This document shows, in pieces, positions 1 through 12,786 of a DNA stretch of 64,000 bases. The position numbers and the translations under genes are program-made. The stretch spans positions 372,001 through 436,000 of the forward strand of contig NW_023503371.1 in assembly GCF_014529535.1 (NCBI RefSeq), given 5' to 3'. The notes under the pieces were generated by a model, which saw only the letters and a list, made by a program, of their open reading frames with translations, did no database searches and was not told the DNA's origin. The DNA comes from Bradysia coprophila. Lineage: Eukaryota > Arthropoda > Insecta > Diptera > Sciaridae. Every line of letters starts with the position of its first letter. Within the stretch, counting starts at the first letter, position 1.

Positions 1-247
1 ATTATTAGCCATGGATGGATATGGATAATGCGCGTATAATTTCAAATTTTCAAATATTATCAATCGGTTGTATAAAAAGTCAAAACCGGGTGCTGAATGA
101 AATGTCAAAACCGGCGAATATAAATGTTGTTGTTGCATTTTCTTTATCATATCCATCCGTTTGCCATTGATATTATTTAATTTTCATCAAAAAATCCATT
201 GATCCACAGTTCCTACCTTCGATACAATCAATTGATTCTTTTCGAAA

Positions 248-784
248 ATGGGCATCAAGTTTGAAAACATGAAGTCTGGAGATGGTAAGTTCATGCTTCT
301 ACTAAAAAAAAACAATGAGCCGGTCTGTGACGTCGTTATAAAAATGAATGTTGGCTATTTTTAACAATATCAAAATATTAAGGAGCAACATTTCCTGAAA
401 AGGGACAAACCGTCTCCGTACATTACACTGGATGTCTCAGCGATGGCAAGAAGTTTGACTCATCAAGAGACAGAAATGAACCGTTGAAATTTAAGGTCGG
501 TGGCGGGCAGGTCATTAAAGGTTGGGAAGAAGCTATTACCCAAGTAAATGTGGAAAATAAATGTCGAGGAAAAATATGCTCAATGACAATAACATGACCT
601 TTTCGTTTAGATGAGTGTTGGTCAACGAGCTCGTGTCACCTGTCCACCTGAGATGGCATATGGCGGTCCTGGTAAACCTCCTCTAATACCGAAAAATTCT
701 ACTTTGGTTTTTGATATTGAACTACTCAGTGTTGAAACGTCGAAAGGTGGTGGTTCAGGAGGTGGCAAAAAAGGCAAAAAATAA
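248..784 (+). CDS. Fkbp12: FKBP12-type peptidyl-prolyl cis-trans isomerase with Gly/Lys tail
   Basis: Three exons: 248-284, 383-543, 611-784, joined with matching phases (GTAAGT and GTAAAT donors, AG acceptors) to give 123 residues. It is a single FK506-binding domain, a cytosolic prolyl isomerase fold that in known members binds FK506/rapamycin and intracellular calcium channels. With the initiator Met counted as 1, the pocket residues Y27, F37, D38, R43, V56, I57, W60, Y83, I92 and F100 of the family are all present; L47, Q55, K88 and L91 replace the usual F, E, H and I. The ordinary family member stops near residue 108 after the ELLKLE-like strand; this one continues with [20 protein letters not shown] lies at 869-874, 85 bp past the stop. 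The start is the first ATG (context AAAATGG). The family call is secure; the role of the tail is unknown. Confidence 0.93.
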
Positions 785-868
785 TTAAGTTTTCAATTAT
801 AATGTAAGCTTTGAATTATCTTTCATCTTTTCATAAAAAAACAACCAGTTTGTCGATTGAAAGAGCTC

Positions 869-874
869 AATAAA
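869..874 (+). promoter_or_regulatory. polyadenylation signal of the FKBP gene
   Basis: AATAAA lies 85 bp after the FKBP stop codon, the expected distance for a short 3' UTR. Confidence 0.6.
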
Positions 875-899
875 AATGAAAGTTGAAAATCGGTATTGT

Positions 900-1190
900 A
901 TGGAATGAATGAGGAAAGCCCAGAACAGGTCAGCTTGGACCTGTTTAAGTTCATGCTAATTCGGAATTACGTGTATTTCCTGTTCGAACCGAACCTGAAC
1001 TAAAATTTCAGTTTCAGGTCAGGCTCGGGTCAAACCTGAAAGTAAAAGTTCAAATTGGTTGAACCCGAAATCGAGATTATCAGGTTCTGGTCAAGTTAAG
1101 GTCGAAATTGAAATTTTAATTGTGGTTCGGGTCAACCTGATTTGAGACATGTTAACCCGATCCAGACCTTAGTTCAGTCCGAGCCGTTCC
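900..1190. repeat. degenerate AGGTCA/AACCTGA-rich repeat
   Basis: Short variants of CAGGTCA, GGGTCAA, AACCTGA and GAACCGAACC recur in both orientations through this stretch. Similar text is found at about 18480-18860, 19790-19930 and 42885-43020, so it is a dispersed low-complexity family rather than a local oddity. No coding frame. Confidence 0.55.
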
Positions 1191-1199
1191 GAGCCTTCG

Positions 1200-3827
1200 G
1201 TTGTGAATCTTATTTCAGTCATCACAATCAATTTCAGTCAATTAGTGGTGGTTCTGATATTTCAATATCTCTGTTGATATTGAGCTATGATCTCATCTAC
1301 AATTTTGCTACACATTCATAGTTTCTACCAAGGTCATTCTGGTTTTTAAGGATTTTTCGTCTGATCTTGTGATAAAACTCCGAAATGTAATCTTTTCAAA
1401 AAATTCTCACGAATTCTCATAAAAACCTCTTCGTGAATTTTTCCTAATGTCTTTCAACAACTCGACATATGGAAATTGCGTACTGTCGATTTTGTATTGA
1501 TGTTTCAATGATTTTTTTTGTACGATTTTAGGTAAATTCTTCAAACAAGTTCTAATCCACTGGGTCCCTAAATTTTGAATCAATTTGCATACATTAAAAA
1601 CGTTTTTTACCGATAAATCTAACTCTTTGATGCACTGACAAAAACTAGCTTTGATGATACAATAGTTCATTGAGAAACGTCTTTTTTGGAGTTACATTTA
1701 TCAGCACAAATACTATTGATTATTGTACATTGCACAGTATAAAGAACACTCGACGGCAAATTTTAAAGAAATAAGCTATTTAAGCCTCAACAAGAGCACA
1801 CAGTGTGCCACACACTGCTACGTACTCCAGCTAGTCCTAATAATATTAATACTCCTAAAGTATTTTTTCAATCTACACATCCCACACGTGACCAATATCT
1901 GTCAATCTTACTACTTCGGTTGATAAGTGAAATTTCGTTACAAACTCTCTGCTCGATATATAGCATCCTGGTTAGTCATATGTTTTGTAAACTTATAGAC
2001 CAAAGCCCCTCGGTACTTTGAGTCCCTAATCAGGCAACGGTTTGAAGGTCTGTTGTGGACGGTATATTTTCGGAAATTTTGCGAGTTGTAGCCAGAGCGA
2101 AGTAAATTTTTGTTGACGGGTATGCCTGATAACTTGAAAATTAGAAAATTTAACTTAAGGAATTCCAAGAAGAGCATGTTCAAAAAAATGAAGTAAAATA
2201 TTTGAAGTCAATCTATTGAAAATGCTTTGATCAATTGAAGTAATAGACCCGATAAATAAACTGCTAATATGCATGTCGTCTGCGAAAGGCTAATTCTTTG
2301 AAATTAGTAAAAGGCAATGCCAGATCCGATCTTTAACAACTTGCGCACTGGGAAGTACAATTGCTTTGTCAACATATAAGTTAAAATGCGTTGCAATATG
2401 CAAACTCTGTTGTTGTTTGTATGAACGCAATTCATTGGAATGTAATTAATTCGTTTTCATAATCCGCTCGTTTAAAAAGCCAGCTCAAATGATGAAATTA
2501 CAAGTTACAAGTAATAACATCCTCACTGTTAGATAACAACAATAACAAAAATATAAATATTGGTAAAAGAATACAATGTACCACGTAAGAACAAATATTC
2601 CCTGAGCTTGGACGCAAACATTATGCCGAGCATTATGCTCATAATTCACGGTTTTCGTTTGTGTAATACCTGTAGCCAGCTGAACAAATTTACTTCAAAA
2701 TATTTATACCTGCTGGAAGAACACGGAAGTAATGCTCTTGCTGCAAATTGTAGTTGAAATATGGGTAAATGTTAATGGTAAATTTGGGTAAATAGAGCAA
2801 TTACTAGTACGGAGTTATGTAAAAATAATTCATCTCAATGTAGGAAGTGATTTTTTTTTGTATTGAAAGATAGACGTCGCCGTGTGTCTCATGAAATGGC
2901 AATTGAGGCTTCTTCGGATCCCGAAGTCCATACGGCCTTGGTTTTCCGCTCGGCCATGCTGTAAATTCAAATCTTGTGAGCAAGAGAAACCCTTTTGTGG
3001 TTAACAAGCTATTTGTTATCAATAAAAGAGGGACAATACGGAGCGCAAATTGTCTACATGTCTTTCTAAATTGAATCGAAGAAAATATAGAATCAAATCG
3101 ATCCACCTCTCTAAACTAAATTTCTTGATCCACCAAGTGAAACTGATAGAGCGCGACCCAGCTTATTTCTGATAAAAACTTATAAAATGCAATAAATTAT
3201 CGATTTTTTTCCTCAACTGATTTATATGCCTGGTACAGCGAAAATGTGCGTCTTAAAATTTAATAAAAAAATTCTACTCCTAGCATCATGTATACTGACC
3301 GAAAACGTGGTATCATCCACCTGGATTCTGTAACAAACGATTCTCTAACTCACACTTGACAAAAATAAAATCTTGTCACTCATGCATATAGCAACAAGGT
3401 GTTGAAAATGTTGAATAGCGACGGAAATTTATTCAATATAAACTTGTCCAGCTTTCGATTGGTTGGTTGGTTAAAATTGCACGAGCCGATAAAAGCTCAT
3501 GGTTGGATAAAACGACGATTAGTTTCATATCAGAATTGATTGAGTGAAGATTTTTCTAACAAGACAAAAACAAATTTTATTTTAGACTCAAATTTTACCC
3601 ATGTTACACGTATCCTTTAGCTTTGCCACAAATGTACATGCAGTGAGTTTTAGATAACAAAGTGGAATAACGCAGCATTAGTTTCTATTGCATTAAGTGA
3701 TTTTAGTGAAAGCAAAAAATTGTTTAAGAAATTTTAGAGAAAAAAAAACATTTTTTTCCTTTGATTTTTGTTTAAAAAAATTTCTTTTGGACGGGGAATT
3801 GTAAAAAAAAATTAGTGGTGTGTGACA
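1200..3827. other. intergenic, nothing recognised
   Basis: AT-rich spacer between the FKBP gene and tyrosine aminotransferase. Open frames here (for example 2804-3106 on the minus strand) are short, lack recognisable motifs and splice context, and are taken as chance. The last part should hold the promoter and 5' UTR of the aminotransferase gene. Confidence 0.5.
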
Positions 3828-6800
3828 ATGCAAAGAGATCAACACGTCAAAAATGCGAGATTGACATGGAACGTTAAACAATCGAGCTTTGCTCTAAACA
3901 CGATCAACCCTATCCGTGGTATTATCGACAATCTGAAAATCGAACCGAATCCTGAGAAGTATATGATTCCACTTTCTATTGGTAAGTAGTTCAATTCATT
4001 GTGGAACGTGTTCGTAGGTAGTTATTGCAGCTGCTAGCATTAGCTGGTCTTTTATATTAATGTATGGAAAAAATGAAGTAGTAGATTTGATGGCTACACC
4101 GTGATGCAATTGAAAAGAGTTAAACTAATACAGTCACATACTAAATAGTAGATAGACTATACGAGATACGCATTTCAAGTTAAAGGTCAATGTTTTAAAG
4201 GATCAACGCAACAGTTTTGTAAAATGTCTAGATACTAAAGCATTTAAAAATTTCTTGACTCTGGTTCGAATCTTATCTCTCCATCGACTTAACACTGAAT
4301 AAAAAGGAAAATTTATTGAAATGAAGATGCTGTAGCCATATTTCAATAAGGTAAAACAAGAATATATTGTAAAAATGAGAATGCTATGTGCTACTGCAGC
4401 TGAGACTTAAACTGCAATATCGTTACAATGCAAATAAATTTTATTTAATTGTAAATTTATTGAATAGAAAAAGTTTTTTTTATAAAACTGGTTGAGAAAT
4501 TGATTCATTCATTTGTCGCGGTGGGAGTGAGTTTGGCGAAGCTGCATGCAAATTAAAGCTCCAAAAAACGTTTGCAAATTAGTTAATTTGATGCCCCAAT
4601 ATCCACAATGAGCCTGCGTTGTATTTACGATTTTTATTATTTTTTACTTTATAAAATCGATTGACGTCATTCAACAATTTGGAAATTCCACTAATTATTG
4701 TCGTACCGCTTTCTTTTGATTCTTCATTCTTCAATCGCATATAGCGAGACCCAAGAAACATGACAAAATCCTGCTATAAATTATAATTTGCATTTCGCTA
4801 TACGCATGCCCTGGGTCATTTCAAAAAGTATTGCGCTAATTTAGTCAATGAACTCGAATAATTGGTCATTTTGGACGCAGTTGCGCGATCTTTACTAACT
4901 AATAGTATTTCACATGCTACATGCGTCGAAAACCGTACTTTTCATGTTTCAAGCACTTCTTTCGACGCCCTTAGCACGTAAAATCCATTACATAACTCGG
5001 GATAAAAATGAAAAGTCTCGTTTTCGTGTGTTTATTGACCTCGGCTTCGCCTCGGATCAACAAAATTCACACGAAAACTCTACTTTTCATCTTTTTATCC
5101 CTAGTCATGTAATAGTATGTTGTGTTACAAGTATTGTAATGTTGATTTTTTCAAAGCACTAGACCCAAGTTTTCCTTACGAGCGGAGCGAGTAAGGAAAA
5201 TTGGGTCGTGTGCTGAAAAAATCTCATTACAATACGTGTAACACATCATGCTTTGTGCCAACCGAGAAGTGAAATAGACAAGAGCACAAAAAATCATAAT
5301 TTTCATTGTAAACAATCACTCTTCAAATTTGATCGATCACATTGCTTTGCATTTTCTCAAACGAATGCTGTAACAACTCATACAAATTCCATTTCAACAC
5401 TGCTTTGAGTGTTGTAATATCACATCAAACGGGTGCGGAAATAAATCACTTTACAACACTAAAATGAGTGCTGAAAAGAGTCGTATTTCAATTCTCGGTG
5501 GCACAAAATACTATTACATTACTAGGGATAAAAAAGTTGAAAAGTAGGGTTTTCGTGTGAATTTTGTTTATCCGAGGCGAAGCCGAGGTCAATAAAGACA
5601 CAAAGACTTTTCATTTTTATTCCGAGTTATGTAATGGATTTTACATGCTGAGGGTGTCGAAAGACGTGCTTCAAACATGAAAAGTACGGTTTTGGACGCA
5701 TGTAGCAATGGGATTGTAGTCGTTGAACATATCGAACCATATTTTTCTCTAACGATATATTCTAAGATTGGTCAGGACTATATTAACTGTCTTGTTTACA
5801 TTTGTTTGTTTACTTTGTTAGTTGAAACGTTTGTACTCATTACTATTGACACAATAGGGTAATAGGCTGCTCCTCTCATAAGTTGATACCACCTCTTTGT
5901 GAATTTTTTTAAACTAAAAATCTAAGTGTTCTTGCATCCACCCTCTTTGTAATTGATAGAGGAACACGCCCCTAACCTCAACAAAACTATAATTTCTTTA
6001 TTGGACCTAGCTTCTAATGCCACCTATTTGACTGTCAATCCTTTATTACTATAACACACATTGTACTTCCGGAAAATGAGTCATTACTTCATTGACATGA
6101 GCGTTTAAACTCATTTCCCGGATTTCTCCTGCTTATAAATCTATTTTTTGTGAATGGAGAGGAATGCCCCAAAATGGTACAAAGCGCTCCATGTAAAATA
6201 ACTTACCCGGACTGCAACCCTCACGCTTAGAACTACCAGAGAAAAAGCAATTTTTCCTCCCATAGTAACCACATAAATCTCACAACAAAAGCACTCGAAT
6301 GTTCATCGAAAATTCTTATTTTCTAATTCGTATCAGCGAACCAAATAAAACGGCTGCTAGGAATTTCGCGCTGCGTCATTCACAATAATTGACATAATGA
6401 CACATTTTATATAAGGAAAATGTCACTATGTGGGTTATTGTGAATGACGCGGCGCGAGATTCCTCAACACCAATAAAACTTATTGCCTTTGAGATATATA
6501 ACTGTTCTCAAACAAAACCCTCGCTGATAAGCAAAAATCCGTTAGAAAAGCGGTTTCGTTAAATTAACTAAAACTAAAAATAGCACATTCCAAAAATCAG
6601 AGAATGCGGAAAGACTTCTAGCATCCTTGAACATGAACATGATTGACTTCTTTTTTAATAGTCGTACAGAGATTAATTCGTTTGAAAATTTTCCAAGCAT
6701 CTCGTCGTAATATTTTATTTTGTGCATGGAATCAAAACAGATTTTTTCACTGGCCAAATGAAACCCGTTCAGCTCAAAGCAGCAACAAATGAGAATTCAC

Positions 6801-9800
6801 TAATGATGAATAAAATGATCACTTGATAACGGAGATAATTTTCATACATTTTTGGTACTTTGCATGATCATGGGATCTGTCTGACACACAAGTTAACACC
6901 AGTTCTCCTCATTACGTAGTTCTCCTATGTTTCAGACCTGCTGTTGCGTGTGATAATCTAACAATTTGCATTTTATACCAATCTAAATGCAAATTGAGAA
7001 TGTTAGGAACAGACTATTTTTGCGGAGTTCCAACGGCCAACGCAAACGAGCTTATTTTCCTTACGTAAGTAATACTCCGATAATAGTATCTATGCATCTA
7101 AGATGAAGTGATGACGTTATGTCGCACATAGTTGTCTTTGTTGATCTCGTAAACAAAGAGGGTTTCTAGTTCCTAGAAAGCTCATATTGGTATCTTTGTT
7201 GATTTGTTAGGGCAAACGTACCAATACTCGCATAAGAATGTATCATAGGATTCTTATAAGAAGATTATGAATGAAAGAATTCTAGGTGTCTGAGGATTCA
7301 TACTTGTCCGAGAATTTGTATGCTTACCCTAAAGCCAGCAATTGAACATTACATATCTAAGAGAGAAATAATGGGAATGAAACGTTTTCAGTAAAATTGT
7401 TGATTCGAGCCGAAGGCCCCAAGAATGAAATTTAATTCACGTTTATAGGGTCAAGTACTCGCCATAAATGTCAGCCCAGCAAATGTTGGATGCGCTCAAG
7501 TACACAAAATCGGTAAGAACGCACTTCAAGCATGAGTGATCATAGTGGTCAGCCGCAGAAAGTGCTCTATGTTACATGAAAATGTTTTTACAATGTTTTA
7601 CGTTTTACTTTTGTATGGTACACTATGTCCAGTTTCAATATTCCATTTAAAGTACCACTCATGCTTGAAGTGCGTCGCTTCCAACATTTTTTATTTTATT
7701 CAACGATTTGTCGATTTGTTTCTGTCACCATTACAAGTCTAATAGAACCCGGTCAGAAACCAACCATCGAACGACACAATTTTTTGTGGAAGCAATGTTT
7801 TTGTCTTATTGTTGTGTACGAGATCGAGAATTCTTTTTAATCAAAAATCGATTATAATCTAGAAAGTAAAAAAAAGATGACAAAGAAAGTCCTTCAGTAG
7901 TTTAACAGTATATAAACCAAGTATGGAAAAATACGAGCAACGTAACAATCTCAAAATGATAGTGTTTTTCCACTCAGAGAAAAATACAACATAAATAAGT
8001 GTGACTCGATCGGTATAATGTGCATCTAATACACGGTGTGCTTGAATGAACTTTAATCAAACGCGTCGATGCATATTTGGTTTCTTTGATAGTATTTTTC
8101 AGCTCGGAGCCGTGAACAAGGCCTCAAAGCAGGCTACAGCAAAAAATTATTTTCATGCGTTTCATTCGATGCAGTGGAACCTGATGCACCCAGACTGGGA
8201 GCAGGGTCGGACTGGCCATTTGCAAGATAAATCTTGGGCCGGTAAAAATAATTCTGATTGCAGCTTCAGAAATCGTTTGAAATCGTAGTTATTCCGGACC
8301 TGGGAGGAAATTGATTTAGGACTAATTGATAGTTGTAATCAGTAGGGGATGTAATGCGACTCGTCACATATAAATGAAAAGTGCATTCAAGCACGCCGTA
8401 GATAAGCCTGACACAACCGAAATTGTTGTTTTTTTTGTGAATAAATTAAAAAGTTGAAACCATAAAAACCTTGTGATTACGTTGTAGTATCAAGGGCATA
8501 TTGGACGAGCCTCCCAACGACTTTAAAATGGTAAATTACGCATCACTAAAGCATTGCAAATACAAACAAATTGGCTCTCTCGATATGTCTTTGCTACATG
8601 GCATAATATAACACTTTTCAAATTTATTATTTATGGAAATTTTTTTTGAAAAATGCATTGAATAAACAATATTTTAATTAATTATATTCAAGAGTCCGAA
8701 ATAAACAAACAACATTATAAACAAAACTTATAAATCTCGCCTGAGCGTTCCTACACCGTGTGTTGTTTTTCTGCGCAAAATAACAAATTCAAAACAACTG
8801 AGTCATTTGGAGCAAGTTTATGTTTTTCTCCAACCGAACCGAGGACGATTAATTCTTCTTTTTTTTGAATTGCAATCAAAAACGATGGTTTGTTTTTAAA
8901 AAAAATCCAAATGATTCCAGAACAAAATCTGCAGTTTCTGTATGACGGCTATATAGACAATGTCTATTAGACATACAATATTATGCAATTGATTATGGCT
9001 TAGGACATTAAATTAAAACAGGAATCGTTACCTAAACGGTCAACGATAAACATTCTGTGAGCTATTCGACTTGGTTCTTAGTCACGTGATCGGTTTTTAA
9101 TCAATTTCAATGGAAATCCTTAACGGAATGCTGAACTGAGCAATAAAATTTGACTGTTGTTTCAACCTTAAGTCTCTGTGATACAAAAAAAACAACAAAA
9201 ACTTGCAATTTCCAACTGCGTAGTAAAAATGAAGACAAAAAATGTCTCACAAAAATTTATGGGTAAAAATTAGCAAAATGTATTAAAAAAAGAGAAATAA
9301 TTAAAACATAAGTTTCTAAATAACAGGTTAAACGAGTGTGTTATTCAATTAACCATCCAAAGCATTGTGAATTCGATAAAGTTCCATCCAGCTAATAATT
9401 TGACTATCAACTTTGGCCGTTTTCTTTTTCTTCTTTTTTTGCTGCTGATTTTTTTTACCCATATTGGAGCTTCATTTCTTGAAATTTGAAAAAACTGAAA
9501 CACGCGGATATTATTTCGAAAGACACGAGATATTGACATTATATACAATGCCGTTTTTGCATATACCTGTTTGTTTTGGGACATTGCTCGGATATATGGA
9601 ACTTTTGTTTATTTATGTATAAATGGCGCACGATGAAATCTTCAATTCATTTAAAAAAAATCATTATAATGGTGTAACAAGTTCAAGACACACCTCCAGA
9701 CGATATCTGATTGGTTTAATTTAAAGGCAGCTCATACGACTGAATGTTTATATTTAGTTACTTATGCAATTTCAGCGATTGCAATTCGATAAATCTTAGG

Positions 9801-12786
9801 CATTAGATCCGTTTACTATTTAGAAATTTAGAAATATTTTTTTAATGCAAAGAAGTATTTTAGAACAGTTGATACCATTTCCAATGCACAGCAGCTAGAG
9901 AGATTTTATTGAGGTGGGACTTTTTTCAATCTAATATTTTTAGAAGTCTTAAATAATTCAATCGATTCATGCACACAATAGGTGGATTGAGATAGAAAGT
10001 CAATTTATAATTTTCCAGTTTTACGTCAACTTATTTATATTCACTATAAGTGAAAATCGCAATATCCGTAATTGTAATTAGTCCGTTCCGGATAGCTTCG
10101 ACCTGTTATTGAGCTAATTTATAAGGGCTAATTTATTTACTGAATACTGAAAAAAATACTGAAAACGAAACAAGAAATTTCACGATCAACACAAGAAAAT
10201 ATTATTGCTAAATCATTTGGTAAAAAACATGTTAAAAAAATGAAGTAATAGATTTGAAAATACTTAGATCTAATAGACCCGATAGTAAAACTGCTGGCAA
10301 ACACGTCTTAACTTAAGAGATAAAGACAAGGTAGCCAATTAGTTCAATAAGATGGAGCATTCGACTCATACGCTAATAAAAAATACTGAGTCTGATCCCC
10401 AGGGTGAACAATCCTATCTGGCTTTTTCTAATCTCAAAACGATTAAGTATTTCCTATTAGACATTTAATTTTTGATTCATAACCATAAAAAGGTCAAACT
10501 CCTCTGCTTTCAATTCGATTATAAAAGCCATCTCGACAACATATACAATTACATCAGTATCAAGACTAGCAGCCAGGCTTTTCTTAATTCTGAAAGTTTC
10601 CAAGAAATTCTAAAAATTACCGAATGATTTTTCAGAATTTTTCAGAACTCTTGTCCCGATGGGTGTTCGGGCGATGCCCGAAAGGCCTTTTGGATTTTGT
10701 ATAGATAAAGGGCATTGATGGGCCTTTCAGAAAATTTCTTCATACAATACCGGAAGGGGTTTTTCGAGCCAGGCCGACCCTTCTTTCAGAGTTTTTCGGA
10801 ATTTTAAGAACTTTTTAGAATTAACTTCCCAAAAAAAATCCTGCCCATCTGAGGCTTAGTTGAGGGATTGACTCCTAGTCATGTCTAATGTAATCAAAGG
10901 AGTTTAGGGCAGTTTTGAAGAGATTAAATTCGGATTTTTTTAAAAGTAAATTCACCTGGGTTCCTTTTAACCTTCAGTTCATTAGTACTGGAACATGTCA
11001 GACTAAGACTACACAAATTTAAGGTTAGCGAATGGAAGACATTATTTTAAAATAGAAGTCTAGCAATACAACTGATACATTAGTTTCTACGTTAGAACTC
11101 CAAACAAACGATTTTTCCAAAATATGTTAGCCTTAATTTCAAGGAACTCAATTCCGAGCTACACAAAATTTGGTTTGTTCTCGTCTGAAGTTCGTATTTA
11201 TGATGATCGACACCGGTAATTTTTTAAGTTAAATTCAACTCGACTCGACCATCTATATTAAAATCAACGCAATCAACTTGTTGGCGACATGCACAAAAAA
11301 CTAATAAATTATCCTAGTCTGAAGATATCTGTAAATTTGCATTTCGTTATAAAAATTCCAGTTTCTGATTAAAATACTTTTTTTTCAGGTGATCCAACCA
11401 CATTCGGTAATTTGTTGGCGGCACGTGAGACTATTGAAGCTGTAAAAGAAGGTAACTCATTTCTCTCATAAATCTGCTATCACATTTATTGGACAAAATC
11501 TCGTTCCAGCTATTGATTCCGGCGAGTTTAATGGGTATGGCCATGCCGCTGGTCATGTAGAAGCTCGCCAAGCTGTTTGCGATTACGTTGAAGAGTGTCA
11601 AGGAAAAGTTTCGACCAACGATGTTATTTTATGCAGCGGTTGCTCATGTGCACTGGACATGTGCATCGCGGTACTGGGAGATCCAGGGAAGAATATATTA
11701 ATTCCACGGCCTGGATTTTCTATTTATCGAACATTAGCCATTGGACATGGCATCGGTGTTCGTTCGTATGATCTGTTGCCGGAACGTGGTTGGGAGGCCG
11801 ATCTGCAGCAGATGGAATCGCTAATCGATGAAAATACGGTCGCATTAGTTGTTACCAATCCGAGTAATCCATGCGGAAGTGTCTTCCGAAAAGATCACTT
11901 GAAAGAAATAATTAATTTGGCCGAACGTTATTATTTGCCAATTATAGCTGATGAGATATACGAACATTTTGTGTTTCCTGGTACTGATTTTGTTTCCGTT
12001 AGTTCCTTATCTAAGACTGTAAGTGGAATCATTTTTATTGCCAACTTCTAAAAACATTTTATCAATTGCCTGATAACCCGAATTAGGTTCCCGTTTTATC
12101 CTGTGGAGGACTCACCAAGAGATTTTTAGTACCCGGTTGGAGACTCGGGTGGATTGTCATTCATGATAGAAATCATATTTTCGATGATGTGCGAAAGGTA
12201 AAACGATATCTGTCTGTCGATACGAGGACTACAATTTACTGATTTCTTATTTAAATCTACAGGGACTCAGCAATCTATCAAATCGAATATTAGGATGCAA
12301 CTCACTCGTACAGGGTGCACTACCGTCGATTCTTCGTAATACGCCTCAATCATTTTTCGATAATTTGATCAACGTGCTCTACGTAAATACCGACTCTCCT
12401 TCGATCGATCGATAACAAAAAATTAACTGAATCTATTTTTGCAGAAAAATGCTCAGGTTGCCTATCAACTGATCAAAAAGATACCTGGACTGCGTCCCAT
12501 AATGCCCGAAGGTGCAATGTACATGATGATCGGCATCGATGTGGACCAGTTTCCCGAATATTCCAACGAATTGCATTTCGTGCAGGATCTGGTAAAGGAA
12601 GAAAGTGTCTTTTGCCTTCCGGGACAATGTTTCGACTATCCGAACTATATACGCATTGTGTTGACTGTACCTGAAGAGATGATAATCGAAGCTTGTGCCC
12701 GTATGGCCGAATTTTGTGAGAATCATTACAAAATCGACAGCCGATTGATTGAAAATGAAATTTTGCGAGCTGTTGACATCGATTGA
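3828..12786 (+). CDS. Tat: tyrosine aminotransferase
   Basis: PLP-dependent fold-type-I aminotransferase that converts tyrosine and 2-oxoglutarate to 4-hydroxyphenylpyruvate and glutamate, the first step of tyrosine breakdown. Six exons with consistent phases: 3828-3981, 11389-11451, 11510-12018, 12087-12197, 12263-12382, 12445-12786, giving 432 residues (about 450 in mammals). The N-terminal part carries the family signature [11 protein letters not shown] and [10 protein letters not shown]. Active-site residues visible: N192 in NPSNPCG, D220 and Y223 in [11 protein letters not shown] lysine K253 in GGLTKRF followed by PGWRLGW, and the substrate-carboxylate arginine R389 in NYIRIVL. The start is the first ATG in exon 1; the N-terminal extension of some relatives is absent. 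Intron 1 is 7.4 kb and packed with inverted repeats, while all other introns are about 60-70 bp. AATAAA is found at 13055-13060. Confidence 0.95.
4916..5706. mobile_element. nested foldback element (MITE-like), intron of Tat
   Basis: Outer arms of about 190-200 bp (4916-5117 and 5508-5706) are inverted copies of each other, starting GCTACATGCGTCGAAAACCG and ending in its complement. Each arm is itself hairpin-like, with the apex CCGAGGCGAAGCCGAGG. Between them sit two further hairpins: 5114-5252 (centre GAGCGGAGCGAG) and 5254-5507 (arms containing CCGAGAAG and CTTCTCGG variants). There is no coding capacity. Related copies lie at 45868-46077 and, degenerate, at 14340-14425. Confidence 0.75.
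6359..6464. repeat. 106-bp palindromic hairpin
   Basis: Arms 6359-6388 and 6435-6464 are near-perfect inverted copies (AGGAATTTCGCGCTGCGTCA and complement), and the inner sequence also pairs (CATTTTATATAAGGAAAATG). It is a compact MITE-like foldback in intron 1 of Tat. Confidence 0.7.
7519..7675. repeat. 157-bp element with 19-bp perfect terminal inverted repeats
   Basis: ACGCACTTCAAGCATGAGT at 7519-7537 is exactly complementary to 7657-7675. The right half (7619-7675) recurs at about 28166-28218, showing a dispersed family. Intron 1 of Tat. Confidence 0.65.
8032..8400. mobile_element. 369-bp element with about 22-bp terminal inverted repeats
   Basis: Left end CACGGTGTGCTTGAATGAAC (8032-8051) is an imperfect inverted copy of the right end GTGCATTCAAGCACGCCGTA (8381-8400). 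The interior is more GC-rich than its surroundings and has a short open frame (8046-8288) that I do not recognise and do not call a gene. Probably a non-autonomous DNA transposon. Confidence 0.5.
8401..11388 (+). other. remainder of Tat intron 1
   Basis: AT-rich intronic sequence without a recognisable gene. Around 10630-10830 there are several CAGAATTTTTC, GGGCGATGCCCG and GGGCCTTTC motifs that look like decayed repeat material. The intron ends with a long T tract and CAG at 11386-11388. Confidence 0.5.

Noticed and set aside
2804-3106. 100-residue minus-strand frame as a gene
   Set aside because: No start context, splice sites or motifs; ends in low-complexity sequence.
8046-8288. 80-residue frame in the 369-bp TIR element as a transposase remnant
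   Set aside because: No catalytic motif or similarity that I can recognise.
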